64,000 nt of DNA from Sphingomonas panni (GCF_022664435.1 NZ_JAKREU010000008.1:62001-126000); one strand, 5' to 3'. Shown: positions 22,777 through 35,401, numbered from the stretch's first letter. The notes: generated by a model not told the origin, from the letters alone. A program made the numbers and translations.

Positions 22777-23671
22777 CCGCCGCGGCCGCGTCGCCGCCAC
22801 GCTTCTCATGCTCCTCGCAGCTGCCGCGCCGGTCGCGGCGCCGGCGGGGGCGCAGTCGCTCGATCTCCAATCAGTGGCGATGGCCGATGCCGGCGACGAC
22901 GCGGAGAGCGAGGACCAGGTGCAGCCTGAGGTCCTCGAGGCAAACGTCGATACGCCTGTTCAGGGTGACGATTTCTACTGCGGCCAGCGCCGCCTCGGGC
23001 AGTGGTTCTATTGCGAGCGTCCGAAGACCCCCCCCAAGTCCCCGCAACCTGCCCAGCAGGCTCAAGCATCGGCGACGGACCGGATGAAGGCGATCTCCAA
23101 GCAGCTCAACGAGCTGAAGAACCGCGCCATCCTCGAGCCGACCGAGGCCAACGTCATTGCCTATGTGCGCTATCAGCGCGAGCAGTTGGATCGGGCCTCC
23201 ACCTTCTCCGACACCTGGCAGCGCGCGCTCTGGCAGAACCCCGACATCGACTACACGCTGCAGCGACCGGTCTCCACCGTCGGCAAGCGTGCCTGGACCG
23301 ATAACCGCAGCGCAACGCGCGATCAGGCGCTGTCTCGTATCGGCCAGCGGTACGGCATGTTCTACTTCTTCGCGCAGAGCTGCGCCGCGTGCGAGGTCTT
23401 CTCTCCGATCCTCCGCTCGGTCGCCGACAGTCATCGTATGACCGTGATGGCCGTCTCAACCGATGGTGGTCCGAGCCGAACCTTCCCCAATTACGTGGTC
23501 GACAGCGGCCAGCGCGAGCGCATGGGCGTGCCGCTGGCCACGCCTGCGCTCGTCCTCTTCGACACCGTGACCCGCAAGACCGTGCCCATCGGCTTCGGCG
23601 TCATGTCGGCCGACGAGGTCATGGAGCGGATCTTCATGCTCACCAACACCAAGCCGGGTCAGGATTTCTGA
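22757..23671 (+). CDS. traF: F-type pilus assembly protein TraF
   Basis: A 304-residue exported thioredoxin-fold protein: signal peptide up to APAGAQ, FYCGQRRLGQWFYCE near residue 70 (typical of TraF), and GMFYFFAQSCAACEVFSPIL, where a C-A-A-C redox-type motif sits in a thioredoxin context, then GVPLATPALVLFD as the cis-proline loop. ATG 22757 has GGGGAG upstream and is preferred to TTG 22733. F TraF usually lacks the active CXXC, so the intact CAAC may mean this protein is redox-active. Confidence 0.9.
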   Translation: MMTIRDNRRGRVAATLLMLLAAAAPVAAPAGAQSLDLQSVAMADAGDDAESEDQVQPEVLEANVDTPVQGDDFYCGQRRLGQWFYCERPKTPPKSPQPAQQAQASATDRMKAISKQLNELKNRAILEPTEANVIAYVRYQREQLDRASTFSDTWQRALWQNPDIDYTLQRPVSTVGKRAWTDNRSATRDQALSRIGQRYGMFYFFAQSCAACEVFSPILRSVADSHRMTVMAVSTDGGPSRTFPNYVVDSGQRERMGVPLATPALVLFDTVTRKTVPIGFGVMSADEVMERIFMLTNTKPGQDF

Positions 23672-25146
23672 TGACCGCTACCACCTGCAAACCCCGCCCC
23701 TCCCCCTTCCGCGTCTTCCTGCGGCGGTCCGCCGCGGTCGTCGCGTGCCTCGGGGCCGCGAGCATGATCCCGGTCGACATCGCGCGTGCCGACGTCGCCG
23801 GGCAGATGAATAGCTTCTTCCAGGACGCGGGCGGCGCCGCCAATGTCACTGGCCCCAGCGCATATCAGGGCCAGAGCGCCGGATACTATTCGATGGGCAA
23901 TGTCTGGACCCGCTTCCCGCAAAAGAGCGTGCAGCCGCTCAATCTCCAGATGCCGAGCGTGCGCGCCGGGTGTGGCGGCATCGACATCTTCACCGGCTCC
24001 TTCTCGTTCATCAACGGCGCCGAGATGGTCGCTATGCTGAAGGCGACCGCGAACAACGCGCTCGGCTTCGCGTTCCAGCTCGCGATCGACAGCGTCTCGC
24101 CCGAAATCGGCAAGGTCATGGATGGCATGGCCAACAAGGCGCAGCAGATGAACCAGATGAACATCTCGTCGTGCGAGGCAGCGCAGGGCCTGGTGGGGGG
24201 CCTATGGCCGAAGATGGCCGGAGCGCGGTCCAACGTCTGCGCAGCGATCGGCAACAGCCAAGGTATCTTCTCCGACTGGGCGCGGTCCCGTCAGGAGTGC
24301 GGACCGGGAAATAAGCAGGAGTCGACGATCGACGCCAACACCGATCCCAAGGTGGCGGAGAATGCGGCCGGCACGCCGCGCAACTACACCTGGGACGCAA
24401 TCCAGAAGTCCAATAAGTTCGGCACCTTCGATCAGGCGTTCTCGGAATACCTGATGACCCTCGTCGGCACGATCATCGTCAACCCGAAGGGTGGCGATGA
24501 CGGCGGCCCGGCTGTGGTCTTTCATGGGCCTGCCGAGGAGGCGGTCGTCACCGCCCTTCTCGATGGTACGGGCACGGGCGGGCAACCGGTCAAGTTTCTG
24601 AAGTGCGACGAGCAGCTGAAGTGCCTCAAGGTCACCGAACAGAATCTTCAGATCGCGACCGGACTTCGCACGAAGATCAAGGGCATGATCGACTCGATCA
24701 ACTCGAAGATCCGCACCGACAGCGCGCTCGACGTTGGGGAGCAGCAGCTCCTCAATATGACGACGATCCCGCTCTACAAAATGCTCGCGGTCCAAGCGAT
24801 GGCACACCAGAGCTTTAATCCCGGTGAGACGAACGCTCTTGCCGAGATCGTCGCTGTGAACATGCTCTCGGCGATGATCGACAACATGCTCGATCGGATC
24901 AGCCAGTCATCGGTCCAGGTCCAGTCGGGTGACGTCGACGTCAGCAAGGCATGGCGCGAGCAGCTGGCGTCGGCACGTGACCGCTACTCGCAGCGCGACT
25001 TCAAGCTGAACGACAAGCTCAATCAGACGATCTTCCTCATCAACAAATCCGTGATGCTGGAATCGACCCTGCAGAACAGCATGTCGCCGGCGATGGCCGC
25101 TTCGCTCAATTTCTCGCGCGGGCTGAGCGCGCAGGGCCTCAACTAA
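23671..25146 (+). CDS. traH: Conjugal transfer protein TraH
   Basis: A 491-residue exported protein, start overlapping the traF stop. After a signal region (FLRRSAAVVACLGAASMIPVDIARA) come ADVAGQMNSFFQD, GYYSMGNVWTRFP, GCGGIDIFTGSFSFINGAEMV and NISSCEAAQGLVGGLWP, all strong TraH signatures. TraH is a periplasmic/outer membrane pilus assembly factor working with TraF. The C-terminal part is helical. Confidence 0.95.
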   Translation: MTATTCKPRPSPFRVFLRRSAAVVACLGAASMIPVDIARADVAGQMNSFFQDAGGAANVTGPSAYQGQSAGYYSMGNVWTRFPQKSVQPLNLQMPSVRAGCGGIDIFTGSFSFINGAEMVAMLKATANNALGFAFQLAIDSVSPEIGKVMDGMANKAQQMNQMNISSCEAAQGLVGGLWPKMAGARSNVCAAIGNSQGIFSDWARSRQECGPGNKQESTIDANTDPKVAENAAGTPRNYTWDAIQKSNKFGTFDQAFSEYLMTLVGTIIVNPKGGDDGGPAVVFHGPAEEAVVTALLDGTGTGGQPVKFLKCDEQLKCLKVTEQNLQIATGLRTKIKGMIDSINSKIRTDSALDVGEQQLLNMTTIPLYKMLAVQAMAHQSFNPGETNALAEIVAVNMLSAMIDNMLDRISQSSVQVQSGDVDVSKAWREQLASARDRYSQRDFKLNDKLNQTIFLINKSVMLESTLQNSMSPAMAASLNFSRGLSAQGLN

Positions 25147-25157
25147 GGACGAACGGC

Positions 25158-28013
25158 ATGGTCGAGGTCTTCACGATCGGCGGTGGCGAATACATCGTCA
25201 ACACGTTCAACGCCGTCGCAGCGTGGACGGGAGGGGGCGGCTACCGTTCGCTCCTTCGCGTCGTCATGGTCCTCGGCCTGATCTATTCGCTTCTGTGCGT
25301 CGCCTTCACGATGAACGTCCGCGTCTGGATGAACTGGTTCATTGGCTCGACGCTCATCTACATGTGCTTGATGGTCCCTACCGTGTCGGTGAAGGTGACC
25401 GACCGCATCAACCCGTCGCTGGCCCCTGCCGCCGTTGCCAACGTGCCCCTCGGGCTGGGCGTGATCGCGAGCTTCACCAGTCAGGTCGGTGACTGGCTCA
25501 CCCGCACGGCCGAGACGGTCTTCACGATGCCAAGCCAGCTGAACTACTCAACCAACGGCATGGTCTATGGCGCGCGCCTTTTCGACGCGACGCGCAATTT
25601 CGAGATCCGCGACGCCGAGTTTGCGACCAACCTGTCGGCGCATTTCAAGAACTGCGTGTTCGGCGACATCATGCTCGGTCAGAAGTCGATGACCGACTTG
25701 GCGAACGCGAAGGACCTATGGAGCGCGATGGGGCCGGGTTCGGTCGCCCGGTCGCAGCCTTGGGTCAGCCGCAACGGTGCGTCGGTGACAAGCGACATCA
25801 TCACGTGCAACAACGCCTACAACCTGCTCTCAGAGCAATGGACGCCGATGATCGCGGCGCACACGCCGATCTGGTCGAAGCAGGCCTTCCCCAAACTCTC
25901 GACCGCCGTCGCCTCGGCTAAGCTTCGTGCCGATGTTCCGATCGTCAATCAGGCCTTCACCGCCTCGAGCGCCAACTACGAAGCCGTGATGCGGCAGAAC
26001 ACGGCGATCAACGCGTTCATGCAGGCTCGCGACGGGATGGCCGGTGGTCCGGGCGCGGCGTCGATCGATACCTTCGCCACGACGCGGGCGGACATTCAGG
26101 CGCGCAACACGTACAACTCGATCGCCCAACAGGCGATGAGCTGGGTTCCGATCCTCAACATCGTGCTCACGGTCGTGTTCTACGCGATGTTCCCGGTGAT
26201 TTTCCCGCTCTTCCTGATGCCTCAAACGGGGGTCGGGGCGCTCAAGGGCTATCTGACCGGGTTCTTCTACCTCGCGTCTTGGGGGCCGCTGTACGTCATC
26301 CTCCACATGATCTGCATGACGCGCGCCACCAGTGCCGCCCAGGGCGCAGCGGAAGGAGGTATGTCGCTAGGCACGTTCGCGGGCATCGGCGCCGTCAATG
26401 CCGAGACGGCCACGATCGCCGGCTTCATGCTGATGAGTGTGCCCTTCCTCGCGGCGGGTCTCGCCAAGGGCGCGATGAGTATCTCGGGTCAGGCGACATC
26501 GGTCCTCAACCCGGCTCAGAACGCAGCTGAAGCGGCTGCGGCCGAGCAGACGACCGGCAACTATTCTTATGGCAACACGAGCTTCGCCAACTCGACATCG
26601 AACATGCGTCAAAGCAACAATTGGCAAGACACACCCATGTTTTCGTCGGGTGCTGCCGGTTCGAGCTTCCGATTTGACAATGGTGCCACCGCAAGCAGCT
26701 ATGGCAACGGCCACTCCGTAATTGATACAAACGGGGCAATTAGTCGATTTGAGAGCACGCCGACCCTCAATGCGGGCTTCCTTTCGGATATGAAGACCAC
26801 GAAGAGCGCCTATGACCGATCTGCTGAAAGTGACGAGGCCTCTGCAGCGGCGTTGACGACATATAGCCAGACGGGTCGTTGGGCCACCGGGGTTTCTGCC
26901 GAGCAAATCCGAGGCTGGGAAACGGGATCAACCTCGCAGCATACTGCGACGGTCGACCGGAGCGTCCGTAACAGTCAGGGCACATCTACCGGCCTCGAGG
27001 ATCAAAGCGCCATTACGCAATCGAGGCGGCTTACCGACGGCAACAATCGTAGCGCTGAGACAATCGACACTGTTCGTGGCACGATCGGAGCCAGCATCGG
27101 CGGGGGTGGCGGTCGCCGTTCCAGTCCTGCTCCGGAAGGGGCAGGCGCCAACACTCCAACGACGGGCCGCGGCGGATTGCTCGGTCGTGCCGTTGGTGCT
27201 CTTCCCTCGATTGGTGGAGAGGTCTCCAAGACCGGGATCCAAGGCGACCGCCTCAGTCACAACGCGGATCAATCTCGCGGCACTGATGATCGCAATTCGA
27301 CGACGCAGAGCGTCCGCGACGACACCACTGTCGCCAACGGCGCAAGCATCGGCGATACCGACACAAACCGCTCCGGGACGTTCGCTCGCGGCAGCACCAG
27401 TCGCAGTTCGTCGCTTTCGCGCGAAGAGGCCCTTGCCCGGGCGCATTCGTTCGAGGAGCGCGCGCGCCAGTCGCGTGAGAGGGCACAGCAGCTCTCCCAA
27501 GATATCAGCTATGCCGAAACGCATAGCATGCAGATGAGCACCAACCTCAGTGCTGAGCTTGGTGATTGGTACGCCCGCGAGAGCCAGAAAGCCGGTGGGC
27601 TTGATGCGCCTGGGCTTCATGAAGTTGGCCTGACCGGTCATCGCCGGCAGGTGCGCGATACCTTGATCGCGAAGTTCCTTTCTGAACGTCAGGAAGGTAT
27701 GTTCAACGAGGTACAGGGCCAGCTCCATCTAAATGACCCGCATGAGCTGAGTGGTCCGGCGCTGGCCGGCGCAGGAGCCATAGAGAAGATGTATAAGCCC
27801 GGCGGCCTGATAGATGCTGGCGGCCCTGGGCAGTCAGCCGCACCCGTCGCTGCGGCCGAGGCGATTGAGGCAGGGTCGGGCAAGGTGCAGGATGCGCGTA
27901 GTCTGGCTACGGCGCAGCGCTCTTCTACCGTTATGGCTGCGCAGCCCGTGAAGGCAGAGATCGACGAAAAGCTTGGAAAGGGCTTCTTCGTCGACCCCTC
28001 GCTGAGGAAGTGA
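25158..28013 (+). CDS. traG: Mating-pair stabilisation and channel protein TraG
   Basis: A 951-residue protein. The N-terminal half (residues 1 to about 450) has several membrane segments (RVVMVLGLIYSLLCVAF, FIGSTLIYMCLMVP, ILNIVLTVVFYAMFPVIFPLFL, GFFYLASWGPLYVILHMI) and the TraG MVEVFTIGGGEYI start. The C-terminal half is a long hydrophilic, Ser/Thr/Asn-rich cytoplasmic or periplasmic region with a predicted coiled coil (EEALARAHSFEERARQSRERA). F TraG has the same layout and acts in pilus assembly, mating stabilisation and entry exclusion. It is the last gene of the operon visible here. Confidence 0.94.
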   Translation: MVEVFTIGGGEYIVNTFNAVAAWTGGGGYRSLLRVVMVLGLIYSLLCVAFTMNVRVWMNWFIGSTLIYMCLMVPTVSVKVTDRINPSLAPAAVANVPLGLGVIASFTSQVGDWLTRTAETVFTMPSQLNYSTNGMVYGARLFDATRNFEIRDAEFATNLSAHFKNCVFGDIMLGQKSMTDLANAKDLWSAMGPGSVARSQPWVSRNGASVTSDIITCNNAYNLLSEQWTPMIAAHTPIWSKQAFPKLSTAVASAKLRADVPIVNQAFTASSANYEAVMRQNTAINAFMQARDGMAGGPGAASIDTFATTRADIQARNTYNSIAQQAMSWVPILNIVLTVVFYAMFPVIFPLFLMPQTGVGALKGYLTGFFYLASWGPLYVILHMICMTRATSAAQGAAEGGMSLGTFAGIGAVNAETATIAGFMLMSVPFLAAGLAKGAMSISGQATSVLNPAQNAAEAAAAEQTTGNYSYGNTSFANSTSNMRQSNNWQDTPMFSSGAAGSSFRFDNGATASSYGNGHSVIDTNGAISRFESTPTLNAGFLSDMKTTKSAYDRSAESDEASAAALTTYSQTGRWATGVSAEQIRGWETGSTSQHTATVDRSVRNSQGTSTGLEDQSAITQSRRLTDGNNRSAETIDTVRGTIGASIGGGGGRRSSPAPEGAGANTPTTGRGGLLGRAVGALPSIGGEVSKTGIQGDRLSHNADQSRGTDDRNSTTQSVRDDTTVANGASIGDTDTNRSGTFARGSTSRSSSLSREEALARAHSFEERARQSRERAQQLSQDISYAETHSMQMSTNLSAELGDWYARESQKAGGLDAPGLHEVGLTGHRRQVRDTLIAKFLSERQEGMFNEVQGQLHLNDPHELSGPALAGAGAIEKMYKPGGLIDAGGPGQSAAPVAAAEAIEAGSGKVQDARSLATAQRSSTVMAAQPVKAEIDEKLGKGFFVDPSLRK

Positions 28014-28016
28014 AGC

Positions 28017-28208
28017 CTAACTCCAGAACCAAAGAAGGAGGCCGACGAAACATGCACCGTAGACTGCCAAATAGGCAAGCTGATGGCTTCGTGGTGCATC
28101 CGCAGCCGGAGCTTCAACAGCCGGGATTTCAGACGCCGGCGTCGCGATCACGCCGCCAGAGCCGCTCTGGTCTCGCGTAATCAGGTACTGGGTGAGGTCG
28201 TAGGCCAT
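28017..28208 (-). CDS. Small single-pass membrane protein, unknown
   Basis: A 63-residue protein beginning MAYDLTQYLITRDQSG; a TTG start at 28229 would add seven residues, but GGCGGGAG before ATG 28208 supports the shorter form. A proline/alanine-rich stretch precedes a C-terminal membrane segment (YLAVYGACFVGLLLWFW). It converges with traG, with only 3 bp between stops. Tail-anchored small proteins next to conjugation genes include entry-exclusion and pilus accessory proteins, but no specific match is claimed. Confidence 0.5.
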   Translation of the reverse strand: MAYDLTQYLITRDQSGSGGVIATPASEIPAVEAPAADAPRSHQLAYLAVYGACFVGLLLWFWS

Positions 28209-28575
28209 GGCACATTGCTCCCGCCGCAAGGATACAGCGTTTGTTAATGGCCATCAAGGCGTTCGCCGCACCGGAGTTCATAACGAAAACCCGTCAGCGC
28301 GACAGGTGTTTGACGGTGCGCTGCTAGGGTTTTCTTGGCTCCTGGTTATGATGATCGGACTCTTCCCGTTGGCAGAGGCATCGTTGAATAGATCACCATC
28401 GATAACGATGCCTACGACCATCGCCTTCTTCATCGCCGTCGGCAGCGGCATCTTGCTTCGAAAGCGGCACTCCTGGGTAGGTGTGGTACTCCACATCTAC
28501 GGGCAGATCGCCATCTGGCTTTCCCTGTTCGTCATGTCGCTCGCTATCGTACTGGCCCTGCTGGGTCACAAATGA
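28207..28575 (+). CDS. Hypothetical membrane protein
   Basis: A 122-residue frame with three hydrophobic stretches (ALLGFSWLLVMMIGLFPLA, TTIAFFIAVGSGILL, IAIWLSLFVMSLAIVLALLG). The first 35 residues are polar and may not be translated, but no clear alternative start codon lies between 28207 and the first hydrophobic stretch. Its start overlaps that of the divergent minus-strand small gene, which makes the true 5' end uncertain. Its stop overlaps the SGNH gene (ATGA), supporting it as a real coupled gene. Confidence 0.5.
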   Translation: MAHCSRRKDTAFVNGHQGVRRTGVHNENPSARQVFDGALLGFSWLLVMMIGLFPLAEASLNRSPSITMPTTIAFFIAVGSGILLRKRHSWVGVVLHIYGQIAIWLSLFVMSLAIVLALLGHK

Positions 28576-29063
28576 TCCCATTCTGCCTGATCCTCGGTGA
28601 CAGCACCGCAGTTGGCACCGCCGCAGCGTTGGCGATGTCGGGCATTCAGTGCGAGACGCGCGCTCGTGTTGGCGCATCTTCCAGTGACGCGCTGCGGTTC
28701 TCCCCTGAGACGTTGTCTGCCAGCCTCGTTGTCATAGCTCTCGGTTCGAACGATCCGCGCAGCCCTAAGCTTCTTCGAAATCTGGACGTCATCCGGCGTA
28801 GAACCACTGCGTCCCGGGTCGTTTGGATCGCGCCGTATAACCCGGCTGCCTCAGCGATCGTCAGGACTGTTGCCGTGACCTTCGGCGATACGGTCGTGCA
28901 CCTGGACGCCTTTCGTACACAAGACGGCATCCACCCTGTCAGTTATAGCTCAGTCGCTCAGATGGTGAGTGCGCCACGACCAACACAACGCTCGCCAGGT
29001 GCCCGGTCAACCTCACCAAGCGCTCAGCGGCTCGTCCGCCAAGCCGTTGTTGTCACCTTCTAA
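28572..29063 (+). CDS. SGNH/GDSL-type hydrolase-like protein
   Basis: A 163-residue protein with the SGNH hydrolase layout: GDS nucleophile box at residues 9-11 (LILGDSTAVG), block III-like GSND with Asn at 60, and a catalytic D-x-x-H in DGIHP (D118, H121). It lacks a signal peptide; the residues after about 130 are low-complexity Ser/Pro/Arg. Substrate unknown: such small enzymes remove acyl or acetyl groups from lipids, glycans or peptidoglycan. It overlaps the upstream membrane protein gene and is followed after 3 bp by an XRE regulator. Confidence 0.7.
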   Translation: MIPFCLILGDSTAVGTAAALAMSGIQCETRARVGASSSDALRFSPETLSASLVVIALGSNDPRSPKLLRNLDVIRRRTTASRVVWIAPYNPAASAIVRTVAVTFGDTVVHLDAFRTQDGIHPVSYSSVAQMVSAPRPTQRSPGARSTSPSAQRLVRQAVVVTF

Positions 29064-29066
29064 GCC

Positions 29067-29264
29067 GTGGCGGGTCTTTGCAACAGGCTGAAGGTCCTCC
29101 GCAAAGAGCGTGGTTGGAGCCAAGCACAGCTCGCTGAAAGGCTTCAGATCTCACGGCAAGCGGTCAACGCGATCGAAACGGGGAAGCACGATCCATCGTT
29201 GTCTAGCGCGTTCCAGATTGCACGCCTTTTCAGTCGACCGATTGCCGAAATCTTCGGCGACTAG
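29067..29264 (+). CDS. Small XRE-family transcriptional regulator
   Basis: A GTG-started 65-residue protein that is almost entirely a Cro/C1-type helix-turn-helix: LKVLRKERGWSQAQLAERL, QISRQAVNAIETGKHDP and LSSAFQIARLFSRPIAEIF. Small regulators of this type (YozG-like) usually control adjacent small membrane-protein genes. It begins 3 bp after the SGNH gene and converges on the next gene with a 4-bp overlap. Confidence 0.85.
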   Translation: MAGLCNRLKVLRKERGWSQAQLAERLQISRQAVNAIETGKHDPSLSSAFQIARLFSRPIAEIFGD

Positions 29265-29524
29265 GTCAAGGTTTTCGGTGACGGGACGTAGGGATGTGCC
29301 TGGCGCACAACCTCTGCGGCTTTCGCAATGGCGTCGATCTCCTTCATCGTGCCGCTCTGATCAATCCTCCAATTTGACCGGGGATTGAATACGATGGGCA
29401 AAGCCGTCACCTCGCCTATCAGCTTTTCCCAGTGCGCTTCGGGCTTGCCAGTGACGCCAGCGAGTAAATGGGCGAGCAGCGCCCGAATATCGTTCGTGTC
29501 TTCCGGAGCGTCATGGTTGGCCAT
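29261..29524 (-). CDS. Small hypothetical protein
   Basis: An 87-residue soluble protein beginning MANHDAPEDTNDIRALLAHLLAGVTG. The phrase HWEKLIGEVTALPIVFNPRSNWRI is followed by a helical DAIAKAAEVVRQAHPY end. No motif known to me. ATG at 29524 has AAAGGGTGACC directly before it on the minus strand. The composition is ordinary for the plasmid. Function unassigned. Confidence 0.55.
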   Translation of the reverse strand: MANHDAPEDTNDIRALLAHLLAGVTGKPEAHWEKLIGEVTALPIVFNPRSNWRIDQSGTMKEIDAIAKAAEVVRQAHPYVPSPKTLT

Positions 29525-29609
29525 TGGTCACCCTTTCTCGCCGTTCTGCGGCAGTCTGAACCGGGAGGGGCTCCTATCGGTTTGCTACCGGCAAACGAAA
29601 AGGATGACC

Positions 29610-29816
29610 ATGAGCGACGCATCTCTCGTCAACGTAAACACTGCGACGGCCGAGCAGCTGGATGCTGTTCCCGAGCTCAAAGGCCATGGTTTCGAGATTG
29701 TGCGCTACCGTGAGGAGCGCGGCAAGTTCACCGATCTTCGTCAGCTTGATGAGGTGCCCGGCATGGCCGGAAAGGCCGACGGCGGAAGGTCTGCACTGAC
29801 CGTTGGCGACGCCTGA
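29610..29816 (+). CDS. Helix-hairpin-helix (ComEA-like) small protein
   Basis: A 68-residue protein consisting of one helix-hairpin-helix DNA-binding unit: LVNVNTATAEQLDAVPELKGHGFEIVRYRE, then GKFTDLRQLDEVPGM. ComEA-type units contact DNA backbone without sequence preference. No signal peptide is present, so it is not a typical surface ComEA; it may be a cytoplasmic DNA-binding helper. AAAAGG at 29598-29603 gives ATG 29610 a 6-bp spacing, better than ATG 29604. Confidence 0.75.
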   Translation: MSDASLVNVNTATAEQLDAVPELKGHGFEIVRYREERGKFTDLRQLDEVPGMAGKADGGRSALTVGDA

Positions 29817-29820
29817 TGCC

Positions 29821-30060
29821 TTAGCGGCGCAGGATCGGCACCGACGATACAGAAGCATGGCCGCGGCGACCGCATCCTCGGCATCGCAACCGAATGACCT
29901 TGGATGCCACGTCGCCGTCGCCATGAAACCGTTCGAGGATTTGGCCTGCCGGCATGTTCATGCTCCGACCGCAGACGCATGCAATCCGCATGTCGGCGCG
30001 ATCGGCCGCCCATTCACCGAGCGTTTTGTACGGTGCCTCGATCGTCGGCCGTTTGCTCAC
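29821..30060 (-). CDS. Small zinc-ribbon-like protein downstream of dnaE2
   Basis: A GTG-started 79-residue protein beginning MSKRPTIEAPYKTLGEWAADRADM. It contains two Cys pairs, ACVCGRS and LRCRGCGRRG, the spacing of a zinc ribbon. It overlaps the stop of the upstream 95-residue gene (GTGA) and so is the last gene of the imuA-imuB-dnaE2 run. Possible nucleic-acid binding; role in mutagenesis is inferred from position only. Confidence 0.6.
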   Translation of the reverse strand: MSKRPTIEAPYKTLGEWAADRADMRIACVCGRSMNMPAGQILERFHGDGDVASKVIRLRCRGCGRRGHASVSSVPILRR

Positions 30061-30344
30061 AGCGGTGACACGTCCTCATACCGTCCCGCCTTGCGAAGCT
30101 GGCGAACGATCCCGTTAAACGCGGCCGTCACGCCTTGGGCTCTGCCAATTTCGTTCGTCTGGGATGCTGCATCCCAATAGAGCTCGAGGGGCCAACGTTC
30201 AGGGCAGTGGGGTAGAAGACAGCGTAGCGCGAGACGGACTTCCATGCCGTCGACGGTCGTCTCCGAACACCTGGCCACGCCGGCACGCAGGATGTGCACC
30301 GACAGCGCGATCACCACGCGCTGGTGCCGAGGCAGCGTCGACAC
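30057..30344 (-). CDS. Small hypothetical protein directly after dnaE2
   Basis: A GTG-started 95-residue protein with no recognised domain. It begins 3 bp after the dnaE2 stop and overlaps the following zinc-ribbon-like gene, so it probably depends on the SOS-controlled transcript. The sequence is helical with scattered cysteines (ARCSETTVDG, LRCLLPHCPERW) that could bind metal. Not a known component of the ImuA-ImuB-DnaE2 mutasome. Confidence 0.55.
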   Translation of the reverse strand: MSTLPRHQRVVIALSVHILRAGVARCSETTVDGMEVRLALRCLLPHCPERWPLELYWDAASQTNEIGRAQGVTAAFNGIVRQLRKAGRYEDVSPL

Positions 30345-30347
30345 GGA

Positions 30348-33607
<3,260 letters not shown>

Positions 33608-33611
<4 letters not shown>

Positions 33612-35401
33612 CCGAAGACCCCGTGCATCCACCAGGACAGGTCGCCCGTATCTTCCTCGAAACCGTCACCGCGGCGGAAGACCCAGTAGCGGCCGCCCGC
33701 ATCGTCCTCGACACGGTAATAGTCCCGCACCGCCCACACCTCGGCATCGCGGCGCCACCACTCGCCGTGCACGCGCTCGGGGCCGTCGCCGGCAACGATC
33801 TTGTAGGTCTTGCCCCGCCACTCGAACCGACGCGGTGGCTGGTCCGGCATCAGCGCCATCACGCGCGCCAGCGGTTCAGGCCGGGCAAAGAGGCGGATCG
33901 GGCGCTTCCATGCCGGCCATGATCCTGGCATCTCCACCGGGTCGGAGCGGGTGACGGCCCGCTCCGGCACATGGCTTTCGACGGGCGCAAGCCGGTAGAC
34001 GGCATAGCCTCCAATCCTGCCGGCGATGACGTCGACGAGGCGCGCCGGGTCCCGCACCAGCGTCTCGCCGGCGAGGACCGCGCCAAGGTCGACCGCATCC
34101 AACGGTTCGGTATGCGGCGCGACCAGCCAGAATTGCTCGAGACCCATGCCAGGGTCGATCCGCTCGATCCTGAGCTTCAGGAGCCTGAGAAGGTGCGATA
34201 CCTCGCGCGTCGGCCGCGACGTGCCGACACCCACGACCTGTTCCGTGCCGTCGACGCGCACGGCCGTGAGGCGGAGTGCCCGTGCGCCCAAGCCTCGCGC
34301 CTCCAGGACCTGCGCTAGATCGTTCAGCAGGTCGCCCATAACCTGTTCGATCGCCTCAGCTGTGCCGATCGGCTCAAGGAGGCGACGTTCGACGATCGGA
34401 ACTTCGGCATCCTCGCGCGGGGTGATTGGCTCGGCCACGGCGCCGAGCGCCTGGTCCAGACGCGTGATCGCCGGCAGGCCGAGCCGACGCGCCAGCGGTC
34501 CGCGCGCGACCGGCAGCAGATCCGCTATCGTCTCGAAGCCGAAGCGTTTGGCCGCGCTGATGGCGCTCGGCGCCAGGCGCAATGCGACGATCGGCAGCGG
34601 CGAGATCGCACTGGCGGTTGCACCCGGCTCGACGCGGGTCAGCTCGCTGCGGCCGAAGCGAGCGAGGGCATGGGCCGCCCCTGCCGTATCAGCGACGGCC
34701 ACGCGTGCGGTAAAGCCGGCACGACGGCAGAAGGCGATCAGCCGCCTGCAGAACCGCTCCTCACCACCATGCAGATGCGCGCAGCCAGCAAGGTCGATCC
34801 AGAGCCCATCGGCGGGCGTGACAGCAGCAATCGGAGACCAGCGCCGAACCGCGAACAGCGCCAAGCGGTCGAGGAGTGCAGCATCAGCCTCCGGCTCGGC
34901 CGGACGGAAATCGAGATCCGATACGAGCGCGCGCGCATGGGTCGCAGCCATACCGGGATGGATGCCAAGCGCCCGTGCGCCTTCGCAGGCAGCAACCACC
35001 TCCTCGCGCCGGCCAGCCTTCCCGATAAGCGCCAGAGGTGGAAAGCCATGGGTTTTAATATCCAACGGCGATGCTTTTGGCTCCGGATGCCCTGCGATCA
35101 CGGTCTTATAGGGGTGGCTTGCTGCCTCCGATCGCCGGCCGAGCTCGCGCATAGGCGGCTGCGCATGTGTTGGCAGCGCCGCGATCTGCGTCTCGACGTC
35201 GACGCGGGACGGCAGGCCCTCGCGTGCCCACCGCGCACCTGGCCGCCAACCGCCGCCCCGCGGCACCGAACAGGCGCCGGGGTCGTCATCTACCGGCAGC
35301 TCGAGGACAAGCCGTTCAGGCTGCCGCGAAGCGGACCGTTCCAACCGTCTCAGCCGCTCGATGGCCAAGTCCGGCAGGAACAGCGAGACGACCCGTCTCA
35401 T
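33608..35401 (-). CDS. imuB: Mutasome hub protein ImuB (catalytically dead Y-family polymerase)
   Basis: A 597-residue Y-family-like protein: N-terminal [16 protein letters not shown] in place of the acidic metal-binding start of active DinB/UmuC enzymes, then [27 protein letters not shown] and [18 protein letters not shown], as in ImuB. The C-terminal part ([28 protein letters not shown]) is the ImuB tail region. It links ImuA and DnaE2 to the beta clamp. ATG 35401 has GGAGG at good spacing. The start overlaps the imuA 3' end by 86 bp. Confidence 0.93.
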
